In this document: positions 32,288 through 41,133 of the stretch, piece by piece
Numbering within the stretch: the stretch's first letter is position 1
Layout: the number at the start of each line of letters is the position of its first letter
Source of the DNA: Clostridia bacterium
GTDB lineage: Bacteria > Bacillota > Clostridia > Christensenellales > Borkfalkiaceae
Direction: 5' to 3'
Length of the DNA stretch: 64,000 nucleotides
Assembly: GCA_017465145.1 (NCBI GenBank)
Contig: JAFTWU010000010.1
Coordinates: 17,365-81,364 of the forward strand
Notes under the pieces: generated by a model
Seen by the model: only the letters and a program-made list of their open reading frames with translations
Told to the model about the DNA's origin: nothing
The model's database searches: none
Made by a program: the position numbers and the translations under genes

Positions 32288-32545
32288 TTATATACTTTTG
32301 ACTATGCGCGTGCCGTGAACTTCCTTTACAAGAAAAAATCCCGCAAAGGACGAAAGGTTTACGGCGTTTACCATATTCTTAACGGTATATAAAGCCGTTT
32401 TAGAGATTTCTACCGAAAGTCCGCACCCAACCCCCGCTTCTTTTGGGGTGTTAACAATGTGGTTTGTTATGCCGTATCCACCCAAAAAGTTAGAAAATTT
32501 TACCGTGTGAGCGCGCGAACGAAAGGCTACGATTATACTTTCCAT
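32288..32545 (-). CDS. DUF3343 protein, putative Se/S carrier
   Basis: 85-aa small protein of the DUF3343 family, thought to carry selenium or sulfur near Se-dependent enzymes. Visible: VAFRSRAHTVKFSNFL, NTPKEAGVGCGLSVEIS with the conserved CG and its single cysteine. It is divergent from a cysteine desulfurase that belongs to the group often found beside DUF3343, which supports a shared sulfur/selenium-transfer job. Confidence 0.85.
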   Translation of the reverse strand: MESIIVAFRSRAHTVKFSNFLGGYGITNHIVNTPKEAGVGCGLSVEISKTALYTVKNMVNAVNLSSFAGFFLVKEVHGTRIVKSI

Positions 32546-32629
32546 ATTTTTCTCCTTTGCATAAAAGGAATATTATCCCATACAATATAATATTAACTTT
32601 AAATATATTTTGTTACGGATGGTGGTAAA

Positions 32630-33901
32630 ATGATTTATTTTGATAACGCTGCGACGGGTGGATTTAAACCGCAAAGAGTAATTGACGCTTGCACTACGGC
32701 TATAAAATATCTAACGGCTAACCCCGGCAGAAGTGGGCATAGGCTATCGGTTACGGGGGCGGAAACCATATCTAACACTAGGCAAGCGGTTGCCGAAACT
32801 TTTGGCGGAACGGCTGATAGGGTTATCTTTACAAAAAATTGCACGGAAAGTTTGAACACGGCTATCTTTGGTTTATGTAAGGCGGGCGACCACGTTATAA
32901 CCACCGTTTTTGAACATAATTCCGTTCTTCGTCCCCTATTTGCCCTAAAAAACGCGGGGGTAATTTCGCTTAGCGTAGTTGCACCAAAATTAAGCGAAGT
33001 TGAACTAGAGCAAAGCAAGGTTACTCCAAAATTAAGCGAAGAAGAACTAGAGCAAAGCAAGGTTGCGCCCGCCCGTAGTGAAGTTGCGCCCGTCCGTAGT
33101 GAAGTTGCGACCGACCGTGTTTACGGAAAATTTAATGATAACGCCCTATTAGATGCTATCAAAGGGGCTATAACCGATAAAACTTCCGTTATCGTTATGA
33201 CCGCAGTATCGAACGTTACGGGGACGGTAATGCCAGTTAGCGAAGTCGGCGCTATTTGTAAAGAAAAAAATATAACCTTTATCGTTGACGGTGCTCAAGG
33301 GGGTGGGCACGTGCCGTTAGACGTTAAACAGCAAAACATTTCCGCGCTATGCTTAGCCGGTCATAAGGGTTTATACGGAATTATGGGTAGCGGTGTGCTT
33401 GTGTTTAGTGAAAACACCAACATATCCCCCCTAACTTACGGCGGAACGGGTAGCGATTCTTTCAACGAAAATCAACCGTCATTTTACCCCGACAAACTAG
33501 AATCGGGCACGCTTAACTTACCGTCTATAGTTGCGCTAAACGAAGGGATACGATACCTTAAAAACAACTTTTTAGAATTTTCGCATATTTTAACTGAACG
33601 CACCGCACTTATTATTAACGAACTTTTAGAAAATCCTTTTATAACTTGTTATTCTTCTATTAACCCCGCGGGGATAGTGTCGTTTAGCGTTAAAAATTTA
33701 GATAGCAATCAGGTTGCCGATATCCTAAACGATAAATACGACGTTGCCGTGCGCGGTGGGTTTCATTGTGCCCCGCTTTGCCATAAATTTTTACAAACTG
33801 ATAATACGGGGCTTGTTAGGGTTTCACTTTCTGCGCAAAACTCTAAAACGGAAATTAACTATTTTCTGCGCGCGATAAAACAAATTACTTCTAATTTATA
33901 A
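32630..33901 (+). CDS. Cysteine desulfurase-family aminotransferase (class V) with repetitive insert
   Basis: 423-aa PLP enzyme. IYFDNAATGGFKP at the start, FEHNSVLRPL, VDGAQGGGHVPLDV, PLP lysine in LAGHKGLYGIMGSG, and catalytic Cys in RGGFHCAPLCHK, as in the EF2568 (TIGR01977) group. Family members have a short loop after residue ~115; here residues 117-163 are a repetitive, charged insert (KLSEVELEQSK twice, then shorter ARSEVAP units) encoded by a minisatellite. The frame is kept, so the enzyme may still fold with an extruded loop. Divergent from DUF3343. Confidence 0.88.
   Translation: MIYFDNAATGGFKPQRVIDACTTAIKYLTANPGRSGHRLSVTGAETISNTRQAVAETFGGTADRVIFTKNCTESLNTAIFGLCKAGDHVITTVFEHNSVLRPLFALKNAGVISLSVVAPKLSEVELEQSKVTPKLSEEELEQSKVAPARSEVAPVRSEVATDRVYGKFNDNALLDAIKGAITDKTSVIVMTAVSNVTGTVMPVSEVGAICKEKNITFIVDGAQGGGHVPLDVKQQNISALCLAGHKGLYGIMGSGVLVFSENTNISPLTYGGTGSDSFNENQPSFYPDKLESGTLNLPSIVALNEGIRYLKNNFLEFSHILTERTALIINELLENPFITCYSSINPAGIVSFSVKNLDSNQVADILNDKYDVAVRGGFHCAPLCHKFLQTDNTGLVRVSLSAQNSKTEINYFLRAIKQITSNL
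32978..33118 (+). repeat. In-frame minisatellite inside the desulfurase gene
   Basis: Two 42-bp units (32978-33019 and 33020-33061, a handful of mismatches) followed by two 21-bp units (33062-33082 and 33083-33103, one mismatch) and a partial unit. All are multiples of three, so copy-number change keeps the frame. Confidence 0.88.
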
Positions 33902-33939
33902 ATATAAAGCACGTGAAAAGCATATTATTTAACGGTAAA

Positions 33940-33967
33940 AAACCGCCCTATATAAAAAGGGCGGTTT
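33940..33967. terminator. Bidirectional terminator
   Basis: 9-bp stem AAACCGCCC / GGGCGGTTT with a 10-nt loop, between the convergent desulfurase and the gene at 34000. Confidence 0.82.
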
Positions 33968-33999
33968 GTTTATGTTTGATTTTTTACTTTTGTTTTATA

Positions 34000-34290
34000 T
34001 TAAATTTTTTTAAGTTCGGTTACCACTTTAGTTAGCATTTTTCTTTGTTTATCGTCAAGCATAGGGTAAATCATAGAATAAAAGTTATCAATTTCCGCGT
34101 TTGTAAGCGTGCCGTTGCGCTTGCCCTTTAATGCCTCATCGTAAATGGCTTTAAGCAGTTCGCCTTGGCTTTTTCCGTCAAATTTTTGCGCTAGAGAAGA
34201 TACAATGCTAAAAATATCGTTCGGCGTATTTTTCCCGCTAGAATTTCCGCTTACGTTTTGCCTTTTAGAATATTGGTTGAAATCTTCCAT
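34000..34290 (-). CDS. Hypothetical small soluble protein
   Basis: 96 aa, not recognised. Polar N-terminus rich in Ser/Asn/Lys, then three helices (DIFSIVSSLAQKFDGKSQGE, LTNAEIDNFYSMIYPMLDDK, QRKMLTKVVTELKKI). Ribosome site GGAGTTTTTT before ATG. Divergent from another small helical gene at 34364, whose helices look similar in kind; the two may work together. Confidence 0.65.
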   Translation of the reverse strand: MEDFNQYSKRQNVSGNSSGKNTPNDIFSIVSSLAQKFDGKSQGELLKAIYDEALKGKRNGTLTNAEIDNFYSMIYPMLDDKQRKMLTKVVTELKKI

Positions 34291-34363
34291 ATAAAAAACT
34301 CCTATAAAATAATTTCAATTTTATTGTATGTTTAACATATATTATATTGTTAGCGGAGTTTTT

Positions 34364-34651
34364 ATGGAAATATTACAATTTTTAATTTCTTTCTTTTTAG
34401 AAGAGTATAAAGACAGCAATTTTGCGCCCATACTTTGCCACCTTAAAGATAACGGTTTTGATTTAAGGCGGGCGTTTAGTTCGCTAAAGCCTGATATGGT
34501 TGCACCCGTTATTCGCGCGTTTATGCAAGGAATAAATAAAAATACCCCGACGGAAACCGTCGGGCAAGATATGTACGATAAGCCTATATTAAATTTTGCC
34601 GACAAAGAAATAGTTAATAACCTTAACCGTTACTTTAATCAAAGCGTTTAA
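34364..34651 (+). CDS. Hypothetical small helical protein
   Basis: 95 aa from the ATG at 34364 (GCGGAG before it; an upstream Met lies in the promoter region). Begins EILQFLISFFLEEYKDSNFA, with further helices around LKDNGFDLRRAFSSLKPDMV and the end VNNLNRYFNQSV. No family recognised. Divergent from 34000-34290 across a 73-bp gap. Confidence 0.62.
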   Translation: MEILQFLISFFLEEYKDSNFAPILCHLKDNGFDLRRAFSSLKPDMVAPVIRAFMQGINKNTPTETVGQDMYDKPILNFADKEIVNNLNRYFNQSV

Positions 34652-34674
34652 TAAAAGGCGTTAAATATATGTGA

Positions 34675-36156
34675 TTAAGGCGTTACTACGGGGTCTAATA
34701 TAATTGCGCCTTCATCTAGGGTTGCTATTGCGCGCGCAAGTGCAAGACTGTTAATAACGGCGTTTGCACTATCGTTGGGGTTAGCGCCTTGTACGGCAAC
34801 CTTAGGTAATATGCCTATACCGTGAATACTAGTGCCTTCTTGATATTTGCTGTGGTCGGGCCACTTGAGAAGTGCGGTAGTTAACTTAAGTGCGCCACCT
34901 GAAGTCAACTGATAGGTGGTTTGCATAATGCCCTTACCGTAAGTTTTTGCAACGCCGTTTTGGTTTTTAACGATAACTAATCTACCAAAACCGAACACGG
35001 TGCAATCGGTACTGTTATATTTAGCCCTGTCTTCTTCTTTTTCAGCCGTTTTATACTTTTCGCCGTAATGATAAAGCATTGCGCCAAGCAAACATTCCGA
35101 TGCGGACGCGCTGTTTTCGTTTGCTATTACGGAAATTTTTTCAATAAAGCCGTCGAAACGGTCTCTATCCGTACTAAAGTGTGTGGTTTCGTTTTTGCCT
35201 ACGGCAGAAACAAGTTTAACCTGCAATCCGTTGCCGTCGATAATAAGGGACGCAATTTTTTCTAAAACGTCCATACTGCCACCGCCGTTATTGCGAAGGT
35301 CTAGCACGAGTTTGGTTTTACCCTGCTCTTTTGCATAAGCAAACGCCCTTTCCATTTCGCCGAAAGCGTTGCCTTGGAAGGCTTTTAATATAACGTAGAA
35401 AACGTCCGTTTTGCCGTTAAGTTCACTTAAATTAACGGTGGGGCGCGCAGTTACAACGTTGGTTAAGTCGTTCCCTTCATAAGTAAAGGTAAGTGCGTTT
35501 TCGCTATCGTAATATTCAACGTAGGTTGCCTTGTAATCGGTTTTTTTGATGGTTACGGGCTCTTCTTTATCCTTAAGATAAAATACGTAGTCAACGTCTT
35601 TTTCAGTAGCGTTTAAAAAGTCAACTAGTTGTTGTTGGGTTGAAAAGTTAGTAACCGTTGTATCGGTGCTTTTTCTAGCACTTTCAATAACGTCGCCCGT
35701 CTTTAAGCCTGCGTTATACGCGGGTGAGTTGCCGTTAGTTGAGTGAAGGGGTTTTACCGGTATTGAACTTAAAGAAATTCCCCCGTCAGTTTCTTCTTTA
35801 TAACTCCAAGTAAAGCCAAAACCAGAATAGTCGCCCTTGCTTTCCGCTTGAACTTTTTCATATTCTGCTTTGGTGTAATAGGTGCTATATTGGTCAAGAA
35901 ATTTTTCCGCAATAATTTCGGCAACCTTATCGCCGTCAAGTTCAACGTAATCGTTAGTTTCGGGGTCGTAAACGTAGCCAACTTTTTCGATAAGATTTAG
36001 AACGTCGATAGGCGTTTTGCTTTCTTTACCGTAAGTTAAACGGTGCACGTAATAACCGCCGGCAAAAGATAATAACATTAAAAGCGCCATACAAAGCGCA
36101 AATAACGTGTGTTTATTACTATGACGTTTTTTTGTAATTTTGTTTTGTTCTTCCAT
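34675..36156 (-). CDS. S41-family C-terminal processing protease
   Basis: 493-aa membrane-anchored serine protease. Signal anchor at ~17-40, PDZ-like region with YNAGLKTGDVIES near 145-165, and the S41 core: LVLDLRNNGGGSMDVLEKI, the catalytic Ser in NENSASASECLLGA and the Lys in TYGKGIMQTTYQL. Substrates unknown; homologues clip the ends of exported proteins or take part in sporulation signalling. It follows the PucR-like regulator by 3 bp, so the two are one operon. Confidence 0.9.
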   Translation of the reverse strand: MEEQNKITKKRHSNKHTLFALCMALLMLLSFAGGYYVHRLTYGKESKTPIDVLNLIEKVGYVYDPETNDYVELDGDKVAEIIAEKFLDQYSTYYTKAEYEKVQAESKGDYSGFGFTWSYKEETDGGISLSSIPVKPLHSTNGNSPAYNAGLKTGDVIESARKSTDTTVTNFSTQQQLVDFLNATEKDVDYVFYLKDKEEPVTIKKTDYKATYVEYYDSENALTFTYEGNDLTNVVTARPTVNLSELNGKTDVFYVILKAFQGNAFGEMERAFAYAKEQGKTKLVLDLRNNGGGSMDVLEKIASLIIDGNGLQVKLVSAVGKNETTHFSTDRDRFDGFIEKISVIANENSASASECLLGAMLYHYGEKYKTAEKEEDRAKYNSTDCTVFGFGRLVIVKNQNGVAKTYGKGIMQTTYQLTSGGALKLTTALLKWPDHSKYQEGTSIHGIGILPKVAVQGANPNDSANAVINSLALARAIATLDEGAIILDPVVTP

Positions 36157-36159
36157 AAT

Positions 36160-37203
36160 CTATCCTTTAATGATTTTGCTTAAAACGGTTATTAACCTAA
36201 AGGTAACCGCATCTGAAAACTTGCGGATATTAAGCCCCGTACCGCGTTCAATTTTATCAAGCCTATAGTTTAGCGTGTTGCGGTGCAAATACATTTTTCT
36301 TGACGTTTCGCTAATATTTAAACTATTTTCCAAAAAGGCTTCGGCAGTTTCAATCATTTCTTTGTCTTCAAAAATTTGTCTGCTCTTTTTATCGGTTAAA
36401 ATAGCGTAATATTCTTTAAGTCGGCTTTCAGGCATTTGTTCTAGCACCCTAACTAAAACGTAATCTTTATAGGAGTGCACGTCCCCTTTAAGACCGATAA
36501 GGTCGCTCATACGCTCTGTTGCAAGTGCTTGAGCAAAACTTTCTGCTATTTGATAAAGATTTTCCGCGCCGTTGCCTAAATAAATTTTAACCTTAACTCC
36601 GCGTTCTTCTAAAACGGAACTTTTTAGATATTCTGCAAATTCCGCTTGTGAGCGATATTCGTTGTTGCTTGCGCCCGTAAATTTAACCAAGGCGCATTTT
36701 TTATCTTCAACTTTAACAATAAAGTCGTGTGCCGTTCCGCCGTAGTTTAGCAAAACGTCTAAAATATCGTCTGCGCTACCCGAAAGGGTTTTTATAAGCA
36801 TAACGCTAGAAGGGGCGTTGGGAACGCCAAGTTTTTGCGCGGTAAGCTCCGTTTGAACGGCACTTTGCCCACCGTTTATAAGTAAGCGCCAAAATTCCGC
36901 CTTGCTTATTGGGGATAGAGAAGAAAACTCAAGGTCGGCAAGTTCGCAAATAAGATATGCAAACTTTTTTTCCGTTTCCCCTGCACCTTCCATCATTGCG
37001 ATAAGGTTAAGCGCGCCACAAGTTAATTTGAAAAAGGTTTTAGAATTTTGTTCATCACAAAAAATTCCGTTTGTAAAAGTTGGAACGGTTATCTTATGGC
37101 TGTTTGCACCGCCGATATAGTTACCGCCTTCGTCAAAAACGGCAAGTTCTATACCCGTGCTTTGCTTTATTTTGTTTATAAAGTCTTTAACGATTTTTTC
37201 CAT
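36160..37203 (-). CDS. PucR/CdaR-type transcriptional regulator
   Basis: 347 aa. The C-terminal HTH is of PucR type: ETAEAFLENSLNISETSRKM, then LHRNTLNYRLDKIERGTGLN. The N-terminal part (VKDFINKIKQSTGIELAVFD onwards) looks like a CdaR-type sugar-diacid/ligand domain, and the centre has a GGDEF-derived region as in the family. In such regulators ligands are diacids or purine catabolites; here the neighbour is a protease, so the signal is unknown. Confidence 0.85.
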   Translation of the reverse strand: MEKIVKDFINKIKQSTGIELAVFDEGGNYIGGANSHKITVPTFTNGIFCDEQNSKTFFKLTCGALNLIAMMEGAGETEKKFAYLICELADLEFSSLSPISKAEFWRLLINGGQSAVQTELTAQKLGVPNAPSSVMLIKTLSGSADDILDVLLNYGGTAHDFIVKVEDKKCALVKFTGASNNEYRSQAEFAEYLKSSVLEERGVKVKIYLGNGAENLYQIAESFAQALATERMSDLIGLKGDVHSYKDYVLVRVLEQMPESRLKEYYAILTDKKSRQIFEDKEMIETAEAFLENSLNISETSRKMYLHRNTLNYRLDKIERGTGLNIRKFSDAVTFRLITVLSKIIKG

Positions 37204-37244
37204 AATCTAACTTGAACTTATAACCTTTCACCTTTCTCTTTTAC

Positions 37245-37273
37245 ATTATAACTTTTTTTTAGCAATATTTCAA
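37245..37273 (-). promoter_or_regulatory. Sigma-A promoter of the pucR-like/S41 operon
   Basis: -35 TTGAAA (37268-37273), 17-nt spacer, -10 TATAAT (37245-37250). The motif TTATAAC(C/T)TTT occurs three times around it (37217, 37246, 37279), which may be regulator sites. Confidence 0.65.
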
Positions 37274-37335
37274 CTAATTATAACTTTTAACTTTTTAAAA
37301 GTAAAAATTATAAAAATTTTTGAAAGGTAAAAAGA

Positions 37336-37362
37336 AAAAAGCCGTAGAATTTACGGCTTTTT
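37336..37362. terminator. Terminator of msmX-like gene
   Basis: Stem AAAAAGCCGTA / TACGGCTTTTT with a 5-nt loop, 40 bp past the stop of the ABC ATPase. Confidence 0.85.
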
Positions 37363-37402
37363 AATTTTAATTTTTTTGCTTACGCTTATAGGTTATAAAG
37401 CA

Positions 37403-38827
37403 TTATTCAGCGTCTGCTTTGTCATCAGTTGCGTCAACGGTGATTTCTTCATCGATAACTTCAGCGATTTCTTCAACAGATGCATCTGCCTTTTTGCCTA
37501 ATTTCTTTTGTAATTTAAGAGCGCGTTTTTCTGCTTCTAAAGCAAGTTTTGCTTCTTCTTCAGCAAGTTTAGCAGCAAGAGCGGCAGCCTTATCTGCTTC
37601 TTCTTGTTCACGACGTGCTTGCAATTCTTCGATATAAGCCTTTTGTTCTTCATCTCTTGCGATAATGGTAACTTCGGTTTCTTTATCGAATACTTGGCAA
37701 TGTCTTGTGTCAAGAGCAACCATGATAGTGTCGCCCGCCTTGGTGGTTGAACGAGAGTCAACCTTTGCGGTAACGTTAGAAATATCGTCTACGATACTTA
37801 CGTCGCCTTCAGCTTCTACCTTTTCAACTTCACTTCTGGTTTTGCAGTAAATTAAGGTTTCAGGACCTAATGCTTCAACAACGTCTACCTTAACTTGAAT
37901 TTGGGGTGCGCTAGCATCAGCAAGCCAAGCGGGTGAATCGTGAATATCTTCAGGACGAACGCCGAACACGATTTCTCTGCCTGTGTTAAGATATTTATCA
38001 AGGTTAACGATAAGTGCAACCTTATCTTTGGGAAGAAGAACTTTTTCCTTGCCGAATTCTACGTATACCTTGGTTTTAGTACCGGTAAGCGTGCCGGTGA
38101 AGAAGTTCATTTGAGGAGTACCGATAAAGCCAGCAACGAAAAGGTTGATGGGGTAATCGTAAAGATTGATAGGCGTATCAACTTGTTGCATGAAACCGTC
38201 TTTCATAACTACGATTCTAGTACCCATGGTCATAGCTTCTACTTGGTCGTGGGTAACGTAGATAAAGGTGGTTGCTAAACGGTTGTGAAGTTTGGTAATT
38301 TCCGTTCTCATTTGTGAACGAAGTTTAGCGTCTAAGTTAGATAGCGGTTCGTCCAAAAGGAATACCTTAGGTTCACGAACGATTGCACGACCAAGTGCAA
38401 CACGTTGACGTTGACCACCAGATAAAGCCTTAGGCTTACGAGATAAGTACATTTCGATACCTAAAATTCTTGCAGCTTCTTTTACCCTAGCGTCAATTTC
38501 AGCCTTGGGCATTTTGCGAAGTTTAAGACCGAAAGCCATGTTGTCATAAACGGTCATGTGGGGATATAGCGCGTAGTTTTGGAAAACCATTGCGATATCT
38601 CTGTCTTTAGGTGCGCGGTTGTTAACCAAAACGCCGTCGATATAAAGTTCACCGGAAGAAATTTCTTCTAAACCAGCAATCATACGAAGGGTGGTTGACT
38701 TACCACAACCAGAAGGACCAACGAATACGATAAATTCTTTGTCTTCAATGTCAAGGTTAAAATCCGTTACGGCGATAACACCAGAAGGATAAACCTTATA
38801 AATGTTTTTTAAGTTCAAACTTGCCAT
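37403..38827 (-). CDS. Sugar ABC transporter ATPase (MsmX/UgpC type) with long C-terminal extension
   Basis: 474 aa. Walker [10 protein letters not shown] at 37-45, Q-loop [10 protein letters not shown], signature [12 protein letters not shown], Walker [13 protein letters not shown], and the C-terminal TOBE/MsmX regulatory region ([27 protein letters not shown]). This class powers several sugar importers at once, and no permease genes are nearby, fitting a shared ATPase. The last ~95 residues are an extra Ala/Glu/Lys coiled coil ([20 protein letters not shown] onward) not seen in the ~370-aa family norm. Confidence 0.93.
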   Translation of the reverse strand: MASLNLKNIYKVYPSGVIAVTDFNLDIEDKEFIVFVGPSGCGKSTTLRMIAGLEEISSGELYIDGVLVNNRAPKDRDIAMVFQNYALYPHMTVYDNMAFGLKLRKMPKAEIDARVKEAARILGIEMYLSRKPKALSGGQRQRVALGRAIVREPKVFLLDEPLSNLDAKLRSQMRTEITKLHNRLATTFIYVTHDQVEAMTMGTRIVVMKDGFMQQVDTPINLYDYPINLFVAGFIGTPQMNFFTGTLTGTKTKVYVEFGKEKVLLPKDKVALIVNLDKYLNTGREIVFGVRPEDIHDSPAWLADASAPQIQVKVDVVEALGPETLIYCKTRSEVEKVEAEGDVSIVDDISNVTAKVDSRSTTKAGDTIMVALDTRHCQVFDKETEVTIIARDEEQKAYIEELQARREQEEADKAAALAAKLAEEEAKLALEAEKRALKLQKKLGKKADASVEEIAEVIDEEITVDATDDKADAE

Positions 38828-38881
38828 AATTTTCTCCTAAAAAGCGTGGCTTATTATTAGCCCCTTATTTTTTACTTTATA

Positions 38882-38910
38882 ATTTTACTACTTTTTTTAC
38901 CATTTTGCAA
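38882..38910 (-). promoter_or_regulatory. Promoter of the MsmX-like ATPase
   Basis: -35 TTGCAA (38905-38910), 17-nt spacer, -10 TAAAAT (38882-38887), about 55 bp before the ATG. Confidence 0.6.
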
Positions 38911-38951
38911 TAGTCAAAGGGCATAAATTTTACTATTTTTTACATGAAGTT

Positions 38952-38970
38952 TTTGTGCAACTTGCACAAA
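38952..38970. promoter_or_regulatory. 19-bp perfect palindrome upstream of the ATPase
   Basis: TTTGTGCAA-C-TTGCACAAA, 41 bp upstream of the -35 box of the ATPase and 60 bp past the yfbR-like stop. It looks like a dimeric regulator site; the regulator is not in view. Confidence 0.6.
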
Positions 38971-39029
38971 TTTTATTATTGAAATTTGTTTTTGCCCGTT
39001 ACCAAACTATTTTAGCGCGCTAACTAAAA

Positions 39030-39605
39030 TTAATCTAATTCATCTAGGGTTAGTTCGTATGCGGGAGCGAACTCTTTCATAAAATATTCAACTTCTTTGC
39101 ATTTGCTTGCTTTAAGTTCTGCGCCTATAGTCGATTTCGCCTTTTTAAATTCGCTATTGCCCGCCTTTACTTCTTCTACGCATTTAAGGTAAGCGGAAAG
39201 TCTGTCGGCGTATTTTACAAGTTTATATTCTTCCGTTTCAGTATCGGGGATAACGTAGGTGCGGTATTCTTCTTTTAAGATATCGGGCAACATATTTATT
39301 AACTTTTCGCTAGCGTCTTTTTCCAAATCCTTATAAGCCGCTTTAATTTCGGGGTTAAAGTATTTTATAGGAGTAGGAAGGTCGCCCGTGATAACTTCGC
39401 CAACTTCGTGATATTGCGCAAGAAGTACAACCGTTTTAACGTCTACGTTTCCACCGTAAACTTTATTATTAATAAGGGCAAGCGCGTGCGCTATAACGGC
39501 AACTTGTTGGCTGTGTTCCATAATATTTTCTTCACGGACGCTACGCATAAGCGACCAACGTTTAATATATTTCATTCTGTTCAAAAATGCGAAAAATTTT
39601 GACAT
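39030..39605 (-). CDS. 5'-deoxynucleotidase, YfbR-like HD hydrolase
   Basis: 191 aa from ATG at 39605 (AGGTGAT before it). KFFAFLNRMKYIKRWSLMRS, the metal-binding MEHSQQVAVIAHAL, QYHEVGEVITGDLPTPIKYF and YADRLSAYLKC make a complete YfbR-type HD domain. It removes phosphate from 5'-dNMPs. A nearby role in dNTP control is likely but no partner gene is adjacent. Confidence 0.92.
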   Translation of the reverse strand: MSKFFAFLNRMKYIKRWSLMRSVREENIMEHSQQVAVIAHALALINNKVYGGNVDVKTVVLLAQYHEVGEVITGDLPTPIKYFNPEIKAAYKDLEKDASEKLINMLPDILKEEYRTYVIPDTETEEYKLVKYADRLSAYLKCVEEVKAGNSEFKKAKSTIGAELKASKCKEVEYFMKEFAPAYELTLDELD

Positions 39606-39713
39606 ATATATCACCTAAGTATCAGTTTTTATTTTTAAGTTTTTTTATTGTATCACATAAATTTAGTTGACGCAATAACTAAAAAGCATTATAATCAAAA
39701 TATCAAAATTAAA

Positions 39714-39840
39714 TATTCGCTATGGGTGCCGTTTGGCTGAGATTATACCATTGAATCCGCAAGGTAATGCTTGAAGAAAAATGCAAAAAAATACAGTTTA
39801 TCAGCACCCGCTAGGGTGCTTTTTGTTTTCGTAGCGAATA
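39714..39840 (+). ncRNA. TPP riboswitch with terminator platform
   Basis: Conserved THI-box blocks GGGTGCC, GGCTGAGATTATACC, TTGAATCCG and GGTAATGC run from 39723 to ~39790. A terminator hairpin AGCACCC-GCTA-GGGTGCT with TTTTTGTTTT follows at 39803-39820; its 5' arm GCACCC can instead pair with the aptamer GGGTGC. A perfect 9-bp outer repeat TATTCGCTA / TAGCGAATA (39714-39722, 39832-39840) encloses all this and ends just before the ribosome site GAAGGAG. Confidence 0.93.
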
Positions 39841-39852
39841 GAAGGAGTTTTT

Positions 39853-41034
39853 ATGTTATTTAATTTACTTTCTTCTGCTAAACCGATATTTTTATCGGAC
39901 AAAGTAGAACCGTTTGCTATCTGGATAACGGTTGGCATAGTTTGTGCCCTTGTGGTTAGTTGGCTTATTTTATTTTTAATTAAGCCCACGCGCAAAATTA
40001 GTGGCACTGTTGCTAAAAAAATGCTTTTCGCCTTTTTAATTTACGCGCTTGCACTTGGCATTTTTATGCTTGCGCTAGAAATTGAAAAAAAGTATGCCGA
40101 CGCTTACCTAGATTACAACTGGGTTAACAAGGATATTATAAACTACGTTTTTATACCCCTTTTAGCAACGGCTATTTTATCACTATGTAGCGCTATAACT
40201 CTTTTCGTGCTAGCAAAACTTAAAAAAGGTAAGGCGCTTAAGATTACGGGCATAGTTTGTGGCACGGCGTTAATAGTTGCAATTATTACCTGCCTTGTTT
40301 TCGTTTACCTTTACTATAAAAACCATATAGTTGGGGACGGATATTATACAGACGAAGCGGCTAAATTCAACTCTACCGCATTAATTATAGGCGCGTGCGT
40401 TTTAACGGCAATAGTGGTGGCAGTTTCCTTTATCGTAGGCAGAAAAAATAAAGCGCCCTATACCGCACGTTGTTTGGCGTTTGCAGGCGTTTGCGTTGGT
40501 CTTTCTTTCGCGCTATCTTATATAAAATTTGAAGCGGCTTGGTTGCAAGGCGGTTCAATTACCTTAGTTTCCTTTTTGCCGATATGCTTATTCGCCTATA
40601 CTTACGGTATGAAAAAAGGTTTACTAGTTGGTTTAATTTACGGTCTTTTACAAGCAATACAAGACCCGTTTATCGTTCACCCCGCACAATTTTTACTTGA
40701 TTACCCCATCGCCTTTTCAATGATTGCACTATCCGGTCTTTTAACCGACCTTAAAGTTTTAGAAAATCTTCCGCAACTTAAGTTTGCAATAGGCGTTTCT
40801 TTGACGGGTATATTTAGATATTTAACCCACGTGATATCGGGCGTATTCGCTTTCGGGGCGAACGCGCTTAACGACGGTGCAACTAACTTTTTAGCATATA
40901 GCGCCGCTTATAACAGTTACGTATTTATAGATATTGCACTTGTAATAGTGGTTGGCGTAATTTTACTTTCTTCTAAAGGGTTCAAAAAAGAACTTGTTAA
41001 ACTTGGTCCCGCGGAAGTTAAAAAGGAAAATTAA
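39853..41034 (+). CDS. thiT: Thiamine ECF transporter S component with extra N-terminal membrane region
   Basis: 393 aa. The C-terminal half (~190-385) is ThiT: ARCLAFAGVCVGLSFALSYI, GGSITLVSFLPICLFAYTYG, GLIYGLLQAIQDPFIVHPAQ, FRYLTHVISGVFAFGA, with the aromatic/acidic thiamine site. The first ~185 residues add about five more membrane helices of no recognised family. Ordinary ThiT is ~190 aa, so this is twice the normal size. The TPP riboswitch confirms thiamine as cargo. Energy-coupling subunits are elsewhere. Confidence 0.92.
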   Translation: MLFNLLSSAKPIFLSDKVEPFAIWITVGIVCALVVSWLILFLIKPTRKISGTVAKKMLFAFLIYALALGIFMLALEIEKKYADAYLDYNWVNKDIINYVFIPLLATAILSLCSAITLFVLAKLKKGKALKITGIVCGTALIVAIITCLVFVYLYYKNHIVGDGYYTDEAAKFNSTALIIGACVLTAIVVAVSFIVGRKNKAPYTARCLAFAGVCVGLSFALSYIKFEAAWLQGGSITLVSFLPICLFAYTYGMKKGLLVGLIYGLLQAIQDPFIVHPAQFLLDYPIAFSMIALSGLLTDLKVLENLPQLKFAIGVSLTGIFRYLTHVISGVFAFGANALNDGATNFLAYSAAYNSYVFIDIALVIVVGVILLSSKGFKKELVKLGPAEVKKEN

Positions 41035-41085
41035 TTAGTAGTTGCAAATATTAACAGTATAATCTTAAAAACAAAAGAAAAACAG

Positions 41086-41117
41086 AAAGCGCCGTTGCCT
41101 ATCAGCAACGGCGCTTT
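41086..41117. terminator. Bidirectional terminator
   Basis: Perfect 13-bp stem AAAGCGCCGTTGC / GCAACGGCGCTTT with a 6-nt loop, between convergent thiT and 41134. Confidence 0.9.
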
Positions 41118-41133
41118 TAATTATTATTATGCA

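Noticed and set aside
32978-33118. Frameshift or pseudogene of the desulfurase
   Set aside because: All repeat units are multiples of three, the frame continues, and all catalytic motifs are intact.
37419-37637. Ser/Ala-rich frame opposite the ABC ATPase tail
   Set aside because: Shadow of the low-complexity coiled-coil codons.
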